Source: Bacteroidales bacterium | GTDB lineage: Bacteria > Bacteroidota > Bacteroidia > Bacteroidales > UBA932 | Assembly (NCBI GenBank): GCA_024689525.1 | Contig: JAILDI010000026.1 | Span: 1-16,895, forward strand | DNA length: 16,895 nt | Reading direction: 5' to 3' | Shown: one piece after another, positions 6,571 to 13,398 of the stretch | How positions within the stretch are numbered: the first letter of the stretch is position 1 | Layout of the letters: each line of letters starts with the position of its first letter | Notes under the pieces: model-generated | Database searches by the model: none | Told to the model about the DNA's origin: nothing | The model's input: only the letters and a program-made list of their open reading frames with translations | Position numbers and translations under genes: made by a program

Positions 6571-9108
6571 ATGACAAAACTGTTAAAATACCTTCTGTCA
6601 GCAGTAGCCGGGCTGATATTTTCAATAACTGTGCCAGCACAGAATACCCCCACCCGGCTGCAGGACGACAAGGCCGTCAAAAAAGGCAGCCTGGGCAGCG
6701 GTATTACATATTATATAGTAGAGAACCCCGTGGTGAAGGGAAGGGCCGATGCCGCCCTGATAAGGCGGGGAGAGGCCATATCGGCCAAAGCGTCGGAAGA
6801 CCTGGCGCCCTTTGCGGGCTTCCTGTCCAGAAGCGGCATTTCTCCCTCGCCGGAAGGATATATCCAGAGGCGCGGGGCATCGACCCTTTTCAGTTTCCCC
6901 TCGGTTGCGGTTCACGAGACGGCAGTGCTGGACTCCACTCTCCTGATGCTTTTCACCCTGGCGGGCAGGTCGGAGGCCGATGAAGCCATAATCATCAGCG
7001 GCGATGTGAGCGCGCAGGCCATAAAGGCGAAGATGGACATTTTCTCGCTGATGCTTCCGCGCCGCAGCGTGGGGGTAAGGCAGGACACTCACGTTTGGAA
7101 GTCCAATCCCGCTCCGCAGTGGTGTTTCCAAGAGAGAACCGGCGGCGACAGGAGCCTGATCCAAGTTTCCTATTCCGCGCCAAGGCTCCCGCAAAACCGC
7201 CTGTACACATCCCAGGCCCTGATTCCGGAGCTTTTCGCCCTGCAGTTCGAACCGTTCATGCGTCGCCGCATCGGCCGCTCGTTCAATGAGGCCGGAATAC
7301 CCTATTCGGGGCTGGAGTTCGGCTACCGCGGCACTGCGGCATCGGCAGGAGATGAACTGTATTCCGTGTCGATAGTGACGGATACGGCCCACACGAAGCC
7401 GGCGCTGGAGACTCTGGCGAGGGTCATGGGGGAGATTGACGATTTCGGAGCGGGGACGGCGGAATTCGGCGCCATCCGCTCGTCGATGAGGCCGGAGATG
7501 CTGGAACGGGGCTCAGCTACGCCGTCCGACAATGCATATGTGGAGCGCTGTGCCGCGCATTTCATTTACGGAACCAATCTGGCTCCGGAGAGCACTATGG
7601 TGAATCTTGCGGTAAGGCGTCAGTTGGCCGACAGCACGTGGGCGAACCTGTTCAACACCTATAACCGGGCCTGGCTGGGGAGGCTGGAGAACCTCTCTTT
7701 GCACATCGAAACCGGCCTGGACAGTCTGGATACCGACGAAATCATCTTCGCATATAACCTCAATTACCTGATAGGCTCCACCGCCGGAGACACCCTGTCG
7801 CACCGGTGGGCATCGGCCGATTCCCTGCTGCGCTGGGCGGAGTATCCGCGCGTGAGGCTACGGGAGGCGGCTATGGAACCTGTTACCGGGGGTGAAACCT
7901 GGTATTTTTCCAACGGCATAAGGCTGGTGTATAAGAATATGCCATCAGCGGATGGCTTCAGCTATGCCGTTGTGTGGCCCGGCGGAATGGACAGTGTCGA
8001 CGGCCTTAAGTCTGGAGAGGGAGCCTATATCGGCGAACTGTTCAGGATGTTCGACGTGGCGGGTATGGAAAGTGCCGATTTCCGGGATATGCTGGGGGCG
8101 GCGGGCATCAGTATGGAGGCTTCCGCGGATATCAGGAATCTGGTGGTGAAGGGTAGTGCGCCGTCCGACGCCCTACAGTTGCTCCTGGGTTCGCTATTGG
8201 CAATAACTACCGAAGGAAAGCTGTCCAAAGGGGCTTTCGATTCGTGGCGGAGCAATCTGGCCCTTACGGAGGACAGCTATCTGTCGCGGCTGACATCGGC
8301 CATGATGCCGGGATATCAGTATATTCCGGCCCCGTTGAAGAGCGCCGTGTCGGAGGATACTTTCCGCAAGGCGGGGGACTATTACCGCGAAAGGTTCTCC
8401 CGTATGGACGAGGCCTCCATAATAATCATCGGCAATGTGGAAGAACAGGCCCTGAAGAGGCTTATGGTGCATTATGGCGGGGGATTCAGGACAAACGGCG
8501 GCTCCACTTCCAGGAGGAACAACCGCTACAAAATGCAGAATACCCACCTGACTTTGTCCGGAGAGGGTGCGTCGGGTGTGCACGCAATCTATCACTCGGA
8601 CGTTCCCCTGTCGGCCGCAAATTATTATATGTCGATGGTGATGCAGGAATGGCTTTCCCGCTCACTGCCCCAGGCCCTGGCATCTTACGGGCTGTCCGTT
8701 GAAGTGCGTTGCGCAGTTCTGCCCTGGCCGGAGGAGCAGCTCCTTGTGAGTGTCGACTGTGTGCCGATGCCTGCGGAAAGCCTCCCGCAGGGGGTTGAGG
8801 TGGCTCCGGCATCTTCCTGGGCCGGCTTGCTGGACAGGACGATCCGGAAGCTGGAGATGCCGTCGGCATCGGCCCTCGGTGTTTATAAGGAAAGGGTGAC
8901 AAAGAGGGCGAACGGCCAGATGGAGAGTGCCGGCGGGATGGTGGAGATGATTCTCCTGCGCCTGGCGTACGGAAAGAATTTCGTCGTGAACGTCAAGGGT
9001 AATATATCCTCCGTGGATGTGTCCCGTATCCAGGCCGCCTGGACGGAACTCATAAGCGGTGGCAGCGTCAAAGTGGTATGTCCGGGAAAAACGAGCACGG
9101 AACAATAA
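6571..9108 (+). CDS. Exported M16 (insulinase)-fold protein lacking the zinc motif
   Basis: An 845-residue protein starting at ATG 6571; a GTG at 6550 in the same frame would add residues ahead of the signal peptide and is less likely. Residues 1-24 form a signal peptide (hydrophobic LLSAVAGLIFSITV, then PAQ). The mature protein has the two-halved M16 layout: a first N-domain with LGSGITYYIVENP and GRADAALIRRGEA (about 41-69), and a second with FSNGIRLVYKN (about 450) and YAVVWPGGM. M16 peptidases carry HxxEH shortly after the GxLxE-type strand. Here the matching region reads DLAPFAGFLSRSG (78-90), with no His or Glu at the ligand places, so the protein is probably not a zinc peptidase. It may be the non-catalytic partner of an active M16 subunit or a structural relative. 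Its last 31 bp overlap the DUF3109 gene. Confidence 0.85.
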   Translation: MTKLLKYLLSAVAGLIFSITVPAQNTPTRLQDDKAVKKGSLGSGITYYIVENPVVKGRADAALIRRGEAISAKASEDLAPFAGFLSRSGISPSPEGYIQRRGASTLFSFPSVAVHETAVLDSTLLMLFTLAGRSEADEAIIISGDVSAQAIKAKMDIFSLMLPRRSVGVRQDTHVWKSNPAPQWCFQERTGGDRSLIQVSYSAPRLPQNRLYTSQALIPELFALQFEPFMRRRIGRSFNEAGIPYSGLEFGYRGTAASAGDELYSVSIVTDTAHTKPALETLARVMGEIDDFGAGTAEFGAIRSSMRPEMLERGSATPSDNAYVERCAAHFIYGTNLAPESTMVNLAVRRQLADSTWANLFNTYNRAWLGRLENLSLHIETGLDSLDTDEIIFAYNLNYLIGSTAGDTLSHRWASADSLLRWAEYPRVRLREAAMEPVTGGETWYFSNGIRLVYKNMPSADGFSYAVVWPGGMDSVDGLKSGEGAYIGELFRMFDVAGMESADFRDMLGAAGISMEASADIRNLVVKGSAPSDALQLLLGSLLAITTEGKLSKGAFDSWRSNLALTEDSYLSRLTSAMMPGYQYIPAPLKSAVSEDTFRKAGDYYRERFSRMDEASIIIIGNVEEQALKRLMVHYGGGFRTNGGSTSRRNNRYKMQNTHLTLSGEGASGVHAIYHSDVPLSAANYYMSMVMQEWLSRSLPQALASYGLSVEVRCAVLPWPEEQLLVSVDCVPMPAESLPQGVEVAPASSWAGLLDRTIRKLEMPSASALGVYKERVTKRANGQMESAGGMVEMILLRLAYGKNFVVNVKGNISSVDVSRIQAAWTELISGGSVKVVCPGKTSTEQ

Positions 9109-9695
9109 TCCAGATAGGGGACATCCTGGTATCGGAAGAAGTGGTCACGGAGTTCTTCGCCTGTGACTACGATGTCTGCCGCGGCAAGTGCTGCATCGTG
9201 GGGGAGAGCGGGGCGCCGCTCAAGGAGGAGGAACTGGAGCCGCTGGAGCGTTATTATGACGACTATTCCCCGCTGATGACGGACAAAGGCCGCGCCGCCG
9301 TGGCACAGAAAGGCTTTTTTGAGATCGACCGGGATGGCGACATCGTGACTCCCCTGGTGTCCGACGGCGAGGAATGCGCATTCTGCCATTTTGAGGACGG
9401 TGGTTGTTTTTGTTCGATAGAGCGCCGGTTCTGCGGCGGGCATATTCCGTTCCGCAAGCCCATATCCTGCTCGCTTTATCCGGTCCGGGTTGTGGAACTT
9501 GGCGGCGGTACAAAAGGACTCAACCTTCACCGCTGGGACATATGCAAAGATGCCTTCGCACGCGGGAAGCGGGAAGGCATCAGAGTGTACCAGTTCCTCA
9601 AGGAACCGCTCACGGAGGCGTTCGGGGCCGATTTCTACGAAGCCCTTTGCGCCGCGGCGGAATTACTCCTCGGGAGGAGTGTTGATGAGGCGTAG
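9078..9695 (+). CDS. DUF3109 family cysteine-rich protein
   Basis: A 205-residue protein matching DUF3109, common in Bacteroidetes and of unknown function. Cysteines are grouped as in metal- or Fe-S-binding proteins: C29, C34, C38 and C39 (CDYDVCRGKCC), C100 and C103 (CAFC), C110 and C112, C119, C131 in KPISCSLYPVRV, and C156 in RWDICKDAF. The KPxSCxLYPxR and GKCC patterns mark the family. The start is ATG 9078, inside the last 31 bp of the M16-like gene, suggesting translational coupling. An ATG further in would still leave the Cys core intact, but none looks better. The 3' end overlaps the 3' end of the opposite-strand DUF2007 gene by 33 bp, so no terminator space is left between the converging units. 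The protein is likely cytoplasmic; no signal or membrane segment is seen. Confidence 0.9.
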   Translation: MSGKNEHGTIIQIGDILVSEEVVTEFFACDYDVCRGKCCIVGESGAPLKEEELEPLERYYDDYSPLMTDKGRAAVAQKGFFEIDRDGDIVTPLVSDGEECAFCHFEDGGCFCSIERRFCGGHIPFRKPISCSLYPVRVVELGGGTKGLNLHRWDICKDAFARGKREGIRVYQFLKEPLTEAFGADFYEALCAAAELLLGRSVDEA

Positions 9696-9884
9696 GGCCT
9701 CATCGTAGTCTTCTTCGTTCACTTTCACTTCAATGGCACGGGCCCAGCCCAGCGAGGGGTACGACGAGTCGTATCCGAACACGGCTGCGGGGATACCATT
9801 GTCGCGAAGCATTGCAGCGACAACGTCGGCCTCCACCTTGCTGGTGTAGGAGGCTACGGTTTTGTACTTCTCCGAATCAGTCAT
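9663..9884 (-). CDS. DUF2007 family small protein
   Basis: A 73-residue protein matching the DUF2007 ('putative signal transducing protein') pattern. It has an N-terminal YKTVASYTSKVEADVVAAML helix-strand unit, then NGIPAAVFG, and an IEVKVNEEDYDEALRLI segment resembling a small ferredoxin-like fold. The molecular role of the family is unknown. It is the last gene of the seven-gene minus-strand operon. Its ATG overlaps the preceding membrane-protein gene by 8 bp, and its 3' end runs 33 bp into the converging DUF3109 gene. Confidence 0.85.
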   Translation of the reverse strand: MTDSEKYKTVASYTSKVEADVVAAMLRDNGIPAAVFGYDSSYPSLGWARAIEVKVNEEDYDEALRLINTPPEE

Positions 9885-10344
9885 TTTGCTTGAGTTTATA
9901 GTTCAGGGTTCCTGCTATACGGGTAATGTCCCTGGTGAGGCCTTCCACCTGGAAGCCGCCCAGGACGGGAATAATGCTAACTCTGTCTTCCCAGATGCGG
10001 AAAATGCGCGCCGGGATGCTCCGGAGGCGGAATATGAGGCCTCCGTCATCGACCTCTTTCTCCAGTTTATATCCCTTTTCCTCCATTGTGCCGATGATGG
10101 CGGCGCGGTGCTCTCCGGGCTCGCCTTTCGCATCGACCATCCTTTTGCTGTATCCGAACAGGGGGTAGATGCCGCTCACCACGCCGAACAGGATGGCGAT
10201 TATGCCCACCGAGCGCCAGCCGTTCTGGAATGCCACGTTGATGTCGGTGGAAATCAGGCCGGCGGCCATGAGGATGAGCAGGATGATGGCCATTGTAAGG
10301 CTCACCTGCACGAAGTATTTGACGGCGCGGATGACGTATCTCAT
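9877..10344 (-). CDS. Two-helix membrane protein of unknown function
   Basis: A 155-residue protein with two predicted membrane helices (about residues 11-32, VQVSLTMAIILLILMAAGLI, and 45-64, VGIIAILFGVVSGIYPLFGY). A cytoplasm-facing domain of about 90 residues follows, containing a helix-strand arrangement (MEEKGYKLEKE, GLIFRLRS, ARIFRIWEDRVSI) and an IRIA-like C-terminal helix. I do not recognise a named family. Neighbours on both sides overlap it: 4 bp with the small basic protein upstream (ATGA type) and 8 bp with DUF2007 downstream, so it is co-translated with envelope-related genes. No catalytic motif is visible. Confidence 0.8.
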   Translation of the reverse strand: MRYVIRAVKYFVQVSLTMAIILLILMAAGLISTDINVAFQNGWRSVGIIAILFGVVSGIYPLFGYSKRMVDAKGEPGEHRAAIIGTMEEKGYKLEKEVDDGGLIFRLRSIPARIFRIWEDRVSIIPVLGGFQVEGLTRDITRIAGTLNYKLKQND

Positions 10345-10604
10345 TTCTTTTTCTTCCTGAGAATTCTTTTTGCTATGGTAATCGCGTTAAGGGCAAATCC
10401 GTAGAACGATACGGAGTGGAGGGTGCGGCGCACGCCCTCCTGCATCAGCGACTGGGGAGTGTAGATGTCGGGCATGGCGGCAAAGCGCCCGCGGAGGTCC
10501 TCCTCTTTGGCGCGGTTGTCACCGTGGACCTGGCGAAGCTCTTCGTCAAGCCTGTCCAGCGTCAGGATCTCCCTGTACTTCCGATTCTTTTCCGTCGTTG
10601 TCAT
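10341..10604 (-). CDS. Small basic-tailed protein, unknown function
   Basis: An 87-residue protein. It starts with a charged helical segment (KYREILTLDRLDEELRQVH), has a middle DIYTPQSLMQEGVRRTL stretch, a moderately hydrophobic segment SVSFYGFALNAITIAK, and a strongly basic tail RILRKKKK. The tail and weak hydrophobic stretch suggest peripheral or single-pass membrane association. I do not recognise a family. The first 59 bp overlap the 3' end of the upstream holin-family-like gene in another frame. An internal ATG (codon 44, at 10475) would avoid the overlap but drops the conserved-looking helix, so I favour the long form. The stop overlaps the next start by 4 bp. Confidence 0.7.
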   Translation of the reverse strand: MTTTEKNRKYREILTLDRLDEELRQVHGDNRAKEEDLRGRFAAMPDIYTPQSLMQEGVRRTLHSVSFYGFALNAITIAKRILRKKKK

Positions 10605-10956
10605 CTTCGTCTACGGGAAAAAACAGTTTCATGAAAACCGGCACGAATGTGTTGCGGAGAAGCTGCTCCCTCCTTATATATAGGATAAGGAAAGCAACTG
10701 CCAGCAAAGCGGCCACGCTGATTGCCGCCAGCCCGTACCTTTTGCCCATCAGGTCGCCCAGGAGCAGGATGAGGCCGAACGACAGCACGAGCAGGAGCGC
10801 CATTCCCACGCACACGATGATAAGCGTCGACACCAGTTTGGAAAGGGAAATGGACAGCCCTTTCACAACCTGGAGCTTCACTTCATCGGCCTTGGTGTCG
10901 GCATACTCGCGCGAGGCGTCAAGAAGCTCTTTGGCGGGACGTGAGAATTCGCTCAT
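10546..10956 (-). CDS. Phage-holin-family-like (YqjE/Phage_holin_3_6 type) membrane protein
   Basis: A 136-residue protein with an amphipathic N-terminal helix (about 1-30) and two membrane helices (about 42-67 and 74-94, the first being LIIVCVGMALLLVLSFGLIL). A short basic loop (YIRREQLL) and an acidic tail follow (VDEDDNDGKESE). This layout is that of the 'phage holin family' / YqjE-like proteins found beside YtxH proteins in many Bacteroidetes. In that setting they are chromosomal envelope or stress genes, not phage lysis genes. ATG at 10956 overlaps the YtxH stop by 4 bp (ATGA). No phage genes are nearby. The family name should not be read as evidence of a prophage. Confidence 0.8.
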   Translation of the reverse strand: MSEFSRPAKELLDASREYADTKADEVKLQVVKGLSISLSKLVSTLIIVCVGMALLLVLSFGLILLLGDLMGKRYGLAAISVAALLAVAFLILYIRREQLLRNTFVPVFMKLFFPVDEDDNDGKESEVQGDPDAGQA

Positions 10957-11336
10957 TCCGCTGCGGTCTGGTCTTCCGGTTCTTCCGCCGCGGGGGCCTC
11001 TTCTGCGGGCGCGGCTTTGTCATCGGCCTTGCGGAGGGCGGTCTCAAGTCGGTCCAGCTGGCGGAGAAGCATCTCGCGGGCGCCTTCCTTGATTTCGTGG
11101 CCTTTCTTCTTGAGCTTTTCGCCCATGTCCTTGAAGTCTTCCTTGGCCTCACTGGCCTTGTCTTCGATTTCGGACTCAAGGTTTTCGGCTCCTTCCTGGA
11201 GGTCGTCCAGATTGCCTGCGGCTGCGCGTTTTACTTTTTCACGCGTATTCTTGCCTTTGTCCGGGGCGTACAGGACGCCGAGAGCGGCACCGGCCGCCAG
11301 ACCCAATAACAGGGAAAAGAATGATTTGTTGCTCAT
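10953..11336 (-). CDS. YtxH-like protein
   Basis: A 127-residue protein with the YtxH signature at its N-terminus: a Gly/Ala-rich membrane segment (FFSLLLGLAAGAALGVLYAP, residues 6-25), then DKGKNTREKVK. The rest is a highly charged helical region (about 40-108), probably coiled coil, and an Ala/Glu/Pro-rich acidic tail. YtxH-domain proteins are small membrane-anchored proteins often induced by general stress in Firmicutes; the role in Bacteroidetes is not established. It starts 7 bp after the hemW stop and overlaps the next gene by 4 bp, placing it in the middle of the operon. Confidence 0.88.
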   Translation of the reverse strand: MSNKSFFSLLLGLAAGAALGVLYAPDKGKNTREKVKRAAAGNLDDLQEGAENLESEIEDKASEAKEDFKDMGEKLKKKGHEIKEGAREMLLRQLDRLETALRKADDKAAPAEEAPAAEEPEDQTAAE

Positions 11337-11343
11337 AACGTTA

Positions 11344-12423
11344 TCAGATTAGTTCACGGATAATTGCGTCTGAAGTGAAGAAACGGTCCTCCGGAATGCG
11401 GTATTTGCCGCCTTCCATGAGGATGAGGCCCCCTTCGCGTACCATGCGGTTGACATTGTCAGGGTCGCAGACGCGGCGGAGGTAGTTGCCGTCGATGCCG
11501 CGGCTGGTGCGGAGGCTGAGCATTACGGTTTCCACCAGGCGGTCTTCGTCGGACAGGATTTCGCTGCTGCGGGTGTAGCCCGTGAGCGCGGGGGTGTTCC
11601 ACGAGCGCATAGGGTCGCGGAAGGAATGGGCGCTGGGGCCCAGGCCGACGTATGGCATCCTGGCCCAATAGCCGCTGTTGTGGCGCGCTTCGAAACCGGG
11701 CTTTGCGAAGTTGGATATCTCGTAGTGCCGGTATCCGGCCTCTCCCAGCTTTGCGCACAGCACTTTGTACTGGCCGGCGCATTTTTCGTCATCGGCAGGA
11801 TCGTACTGTCCCTTTTCCACCATGTGGGCCAGGGTGCTGTCGCCTTCGACGGAAAGCTGGTAGCAGGAAATATGCTCCGCGCCCAGCGATATGGCTTTGT
11901 CGATGGTGGTGGCCCAGACATCGTCCTCCAGATTCGACAGGCCGAAGATAAGGTCGATGCTGATGTTGCCGAAACCGGCTTCCCGCGCCAGGCGGAAGGC
12001 TTTTTCCGCCCTTTCCGAGTTGTGGCGGCGGTTCATCCACTTGAGCAGATCGTCGTCGAAGGACTGGATGCCAAGGCTAAGGCGGTCCACGCCTATGGTG
12101 CGGAGGCTCTGCAGATAGGGCAGGCCTTTCTCCACGATGTCTTCCGGGTTGCCTTCAAGGGTGAATTCATCGAAGGGTGCGCCGAAACCCACGTCCTGGA
12201 GCGCCAGGACTATGCGGGTGAGTGAAGACAGCGGAAGCACAGTGGGTGTGCCTCCGCCGAAATAAAGGGTATGAAGACGGCTGTCGAACTCGTCCCGGCG
12301 CCTGCGGATTTCTTCGCATACTGCATCCGTGTAGCGGGCGAACATTGCATCATCCGCTATCTCGGAGTAAAAGTCGCAGTACGTGCAGAAACTGCGGCAG
12401 AATGGGACGTGAACGTAAATCAT
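11344..12423 (-). CDS. hemW: HemW-like radical SAM heme chaperone
   Basis: A 359-residue radical SAM protein of the HemN/HemW family. The N-terminal IYVHVPFCRSFCTYCDFYS has the CxxxCxxC cluster ligands C9, C13 and C16, followed by the SAM-binding LYFGGGTPTVLP (53-64). The motifs RLSLGIQSFDDDLLKWMNR, DLIFGL, EHISCYQLSVE, HNSGYW and YVGLGPSAHSF are typical of HemW, the heme chaperone formerly misannotated as oxygen-independent coproporphyrinogen III oxidase. Length (HemW is usually 370-400) and the absence of the longer N-terminal part of HemN favour HemW. The start ATG at 12423 is 3 bp after the coiled-coil gene's stop, implying co-translation. Its presence beside envelope proteins is probably historical and not a pathway link. 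Confidence 0.93.
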   Translation of the reverse strand: MIYVHVPFCRSFCTYCDFYSEIADDAMFARYTDAVCEEIRRRRDEFDSRLHTLYFGGGTPTVLPLSSLTRIVLALQDVGFGAPFDEFTLEGNPEDIVEKGLPYLQSLRTIGVDRLSLGIQSFDDDLLKWMNRRHNSERAEKAFRLAREAGFGNISIDLIFGLSNLEDDVWATTIDKAISLGAEHISCYQLSVEGDSTLAHMVEKGQYDPADDEKCAGQYKVLCAKLGEAGYRHYEISNFAKPGFEARHNSGYWARMPYVGLGPSAHSFRDPMRSWNTPALTGYTRSSEILSDEDRLVETVMLSLRTSRGIDGNYLRRVCDPDNVNRMVREGGLILMEGGKYRIPEDRFFTSDAIIRELI

Positions 12424-12426
12424 ATT

Positions 12427-13335
12427 CTAGCGTAGCATGATTTCCGCGTGGCCGATCTGGCCTGCGGTGGTATATGCCTCCACGGTGTAGATGCCCTTCA
12501 CGAAATCTCCAAGTTCTTTCAGGTAGACCGATACTTCCACTTCGCTGCCTTCATAGTCCACCTGCCTGCGGGCGGTTGCGGTGAGCGATGCTCCGCCTGC
12601 GGTGAAGCTTGTGGAGGCTGTGTTGGTGAGAACCAGGCCGTCCGGATCCTTAAGCACAACGTACACGGTAACGGGGCCGTGTTCCGCCAGTGCATTTTCC
12701 ACCAGCGCCAGGTTGGCAACCATGTATTTCACGCGGCTGCTCCTGTCGCTTTCCTTGTTGCTGCCGTTGTAGGCCTTCACGTTGAGGCCGCGGGCCTTGA
12801 TCACCTTGCCGGCAGATACCTGTCCGGTGAGATCCTGCACCTGGGAAGTGAGGAGCTCGTTCTGGGTACGGGTTTCCGCAGCTTCGCGGCGGGCGTCTTC
12901 CGCCTGGGCGGCGAGCTGCTTGTTGAGTGTGTTCAGGGAGTCGATCTGAACGATGTAGCCGCGCATGATGGAACGCAGGGTGCCCAGTTCCTTCTCATAC
13001 TGACGGATCTTTGCACGGTTCGTTGCGTCCGTGTTCTTGAGCCTTTCGATGAGGAGGGCCACCTGCTCGCGGGAGGTGTCCAGCTGGTGGCTGATGCTTT
13101 CATAGTCCGTATTCAGGGAGTCGAAATCCGCCTGCAGGGCCAGGAACTGTTCGGAGAGTTCCTGCTTTTCAACTTCCAGTTCCCGCACCAGCGAGCTGTT
13201 GTTGCGGGTTACGATGCTGAGGGCGACACCCAGGCCGATGGCCACCGCGGCCAGCAGCGCAAGTATGATGTACGGAGTTTTCTGTTTTTTCTCACGCTCT
13301 TCGCGTGCTCTTCTCTCGAGGGGATCTTCTGCCAT
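12427..13335 (-). CDS. Membrane-anchored coiled-coil protein with beta-rich C-terminal domain
   Basis: A 302-residue protein starting at ATG 13335; the frame is open further upstream but runs into the opposite-strand M24 gene and lacks a sensible start. A charged cytoplasmic N-terminus (DPLERRAREEREKKQK) precedes one membrane helix (about 21-43, PYIILALLAAVAIGLGVALS). A long coiled coil follows (about 46-172) with regular leucine spacing (LVRELEVEKQELSEQFLAL, TQNELLTSQVQDLTGQV). The C-terminal domain (about 178-302) is beta-strand rich (VTVYVVLKDPDGLVL, EVEVSVYLKELGDFVKGIYTVEAY) and looks like an Ig-like or similar sandwich outside the membrane. I recognise no named family; similar hypothetical proteins occur in Bacteroidetes. 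It heads the seven-gene minus-strand operon and is divergent from the M24 gene. Confidence 0.85.
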   Translation of the reverse strand: MAEDPLERRAREEREKKQKTPYIILALLAAVAIGLGVALSIVTRNNSSLVRELEVEKQELSEQFLALQADFDSLNTDYESISHQLDTSREQVALLIERLKNTDATNRAKIRQYEKELGTLRSIMRGYIVQIDSLNTLNKQLAAQAEDARREAAETRTQNELLTSQVQDLTGQVSAGKVIKARGLNVKAYNGSNKESDRSSRVKYMVANLALVENALAEHGPVTVYVVLKDPDGLVLTNTASTSFTAGGASLTATARRQVDYEGSEVEVSVYLKELGDFVKGIYTVEAYTTAGQIGHAEIMLR

Positions 13336-13357
13336 AATATTTTGTTCTTTAATTGTG

Positions 13358-13365
13358 CAAATATA
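13358..13365 (-). promoter_or_regulatory. Candidate -7 box for the coiled-coil/hemW operon
   Basis: On the minus strand this reads TATATTTG, an exact TAnnTTTG match, 22 bp ahead of the ATG at 13335. A CTTG (minus strand) lies at 13386-13389, a 20-bp gap and thus a near match to the TTTG -33 element. The placement is good for a Bacteroidetes sigma-ABfr-type promoter. Confidence 0.55.
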
Positions 13366-13367
13366 TT

Positions 13368-13375
13368 TATATTTG
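13368..13375 (+). promoter_or_regulatory. Candidate -7 box for the M24 peptidase gene
   Basis: TATATTTG on the plus strand matches TAnnTTTG, 23 bp ahead of the M24 ATG at 13399. A TTTG at 13341-13344 lies 23 bp upstream, a little long for a -33 element. It sits only 2 bp from the opposite-facing box, so the two promoters overlap and may exclude each other. Confidence 0.5.
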
Positions 13376-13398
13376 TGAAAAATGACAAGTGTATCGGT

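Noticed and set aside
10546..10956. Prophage or lysis module because of the holin-family-like protein
   Set aside because: No endolysin, capsid, tail or integrase gene is nearby; this family is common in chromosomal YtxH operons.
12448..13398. An upstream extension of the M24 frame
   Set aside because: It is antisense to the coiled-coil gene, crosses the promoter region, and M24 homology begins at ATG 13399.
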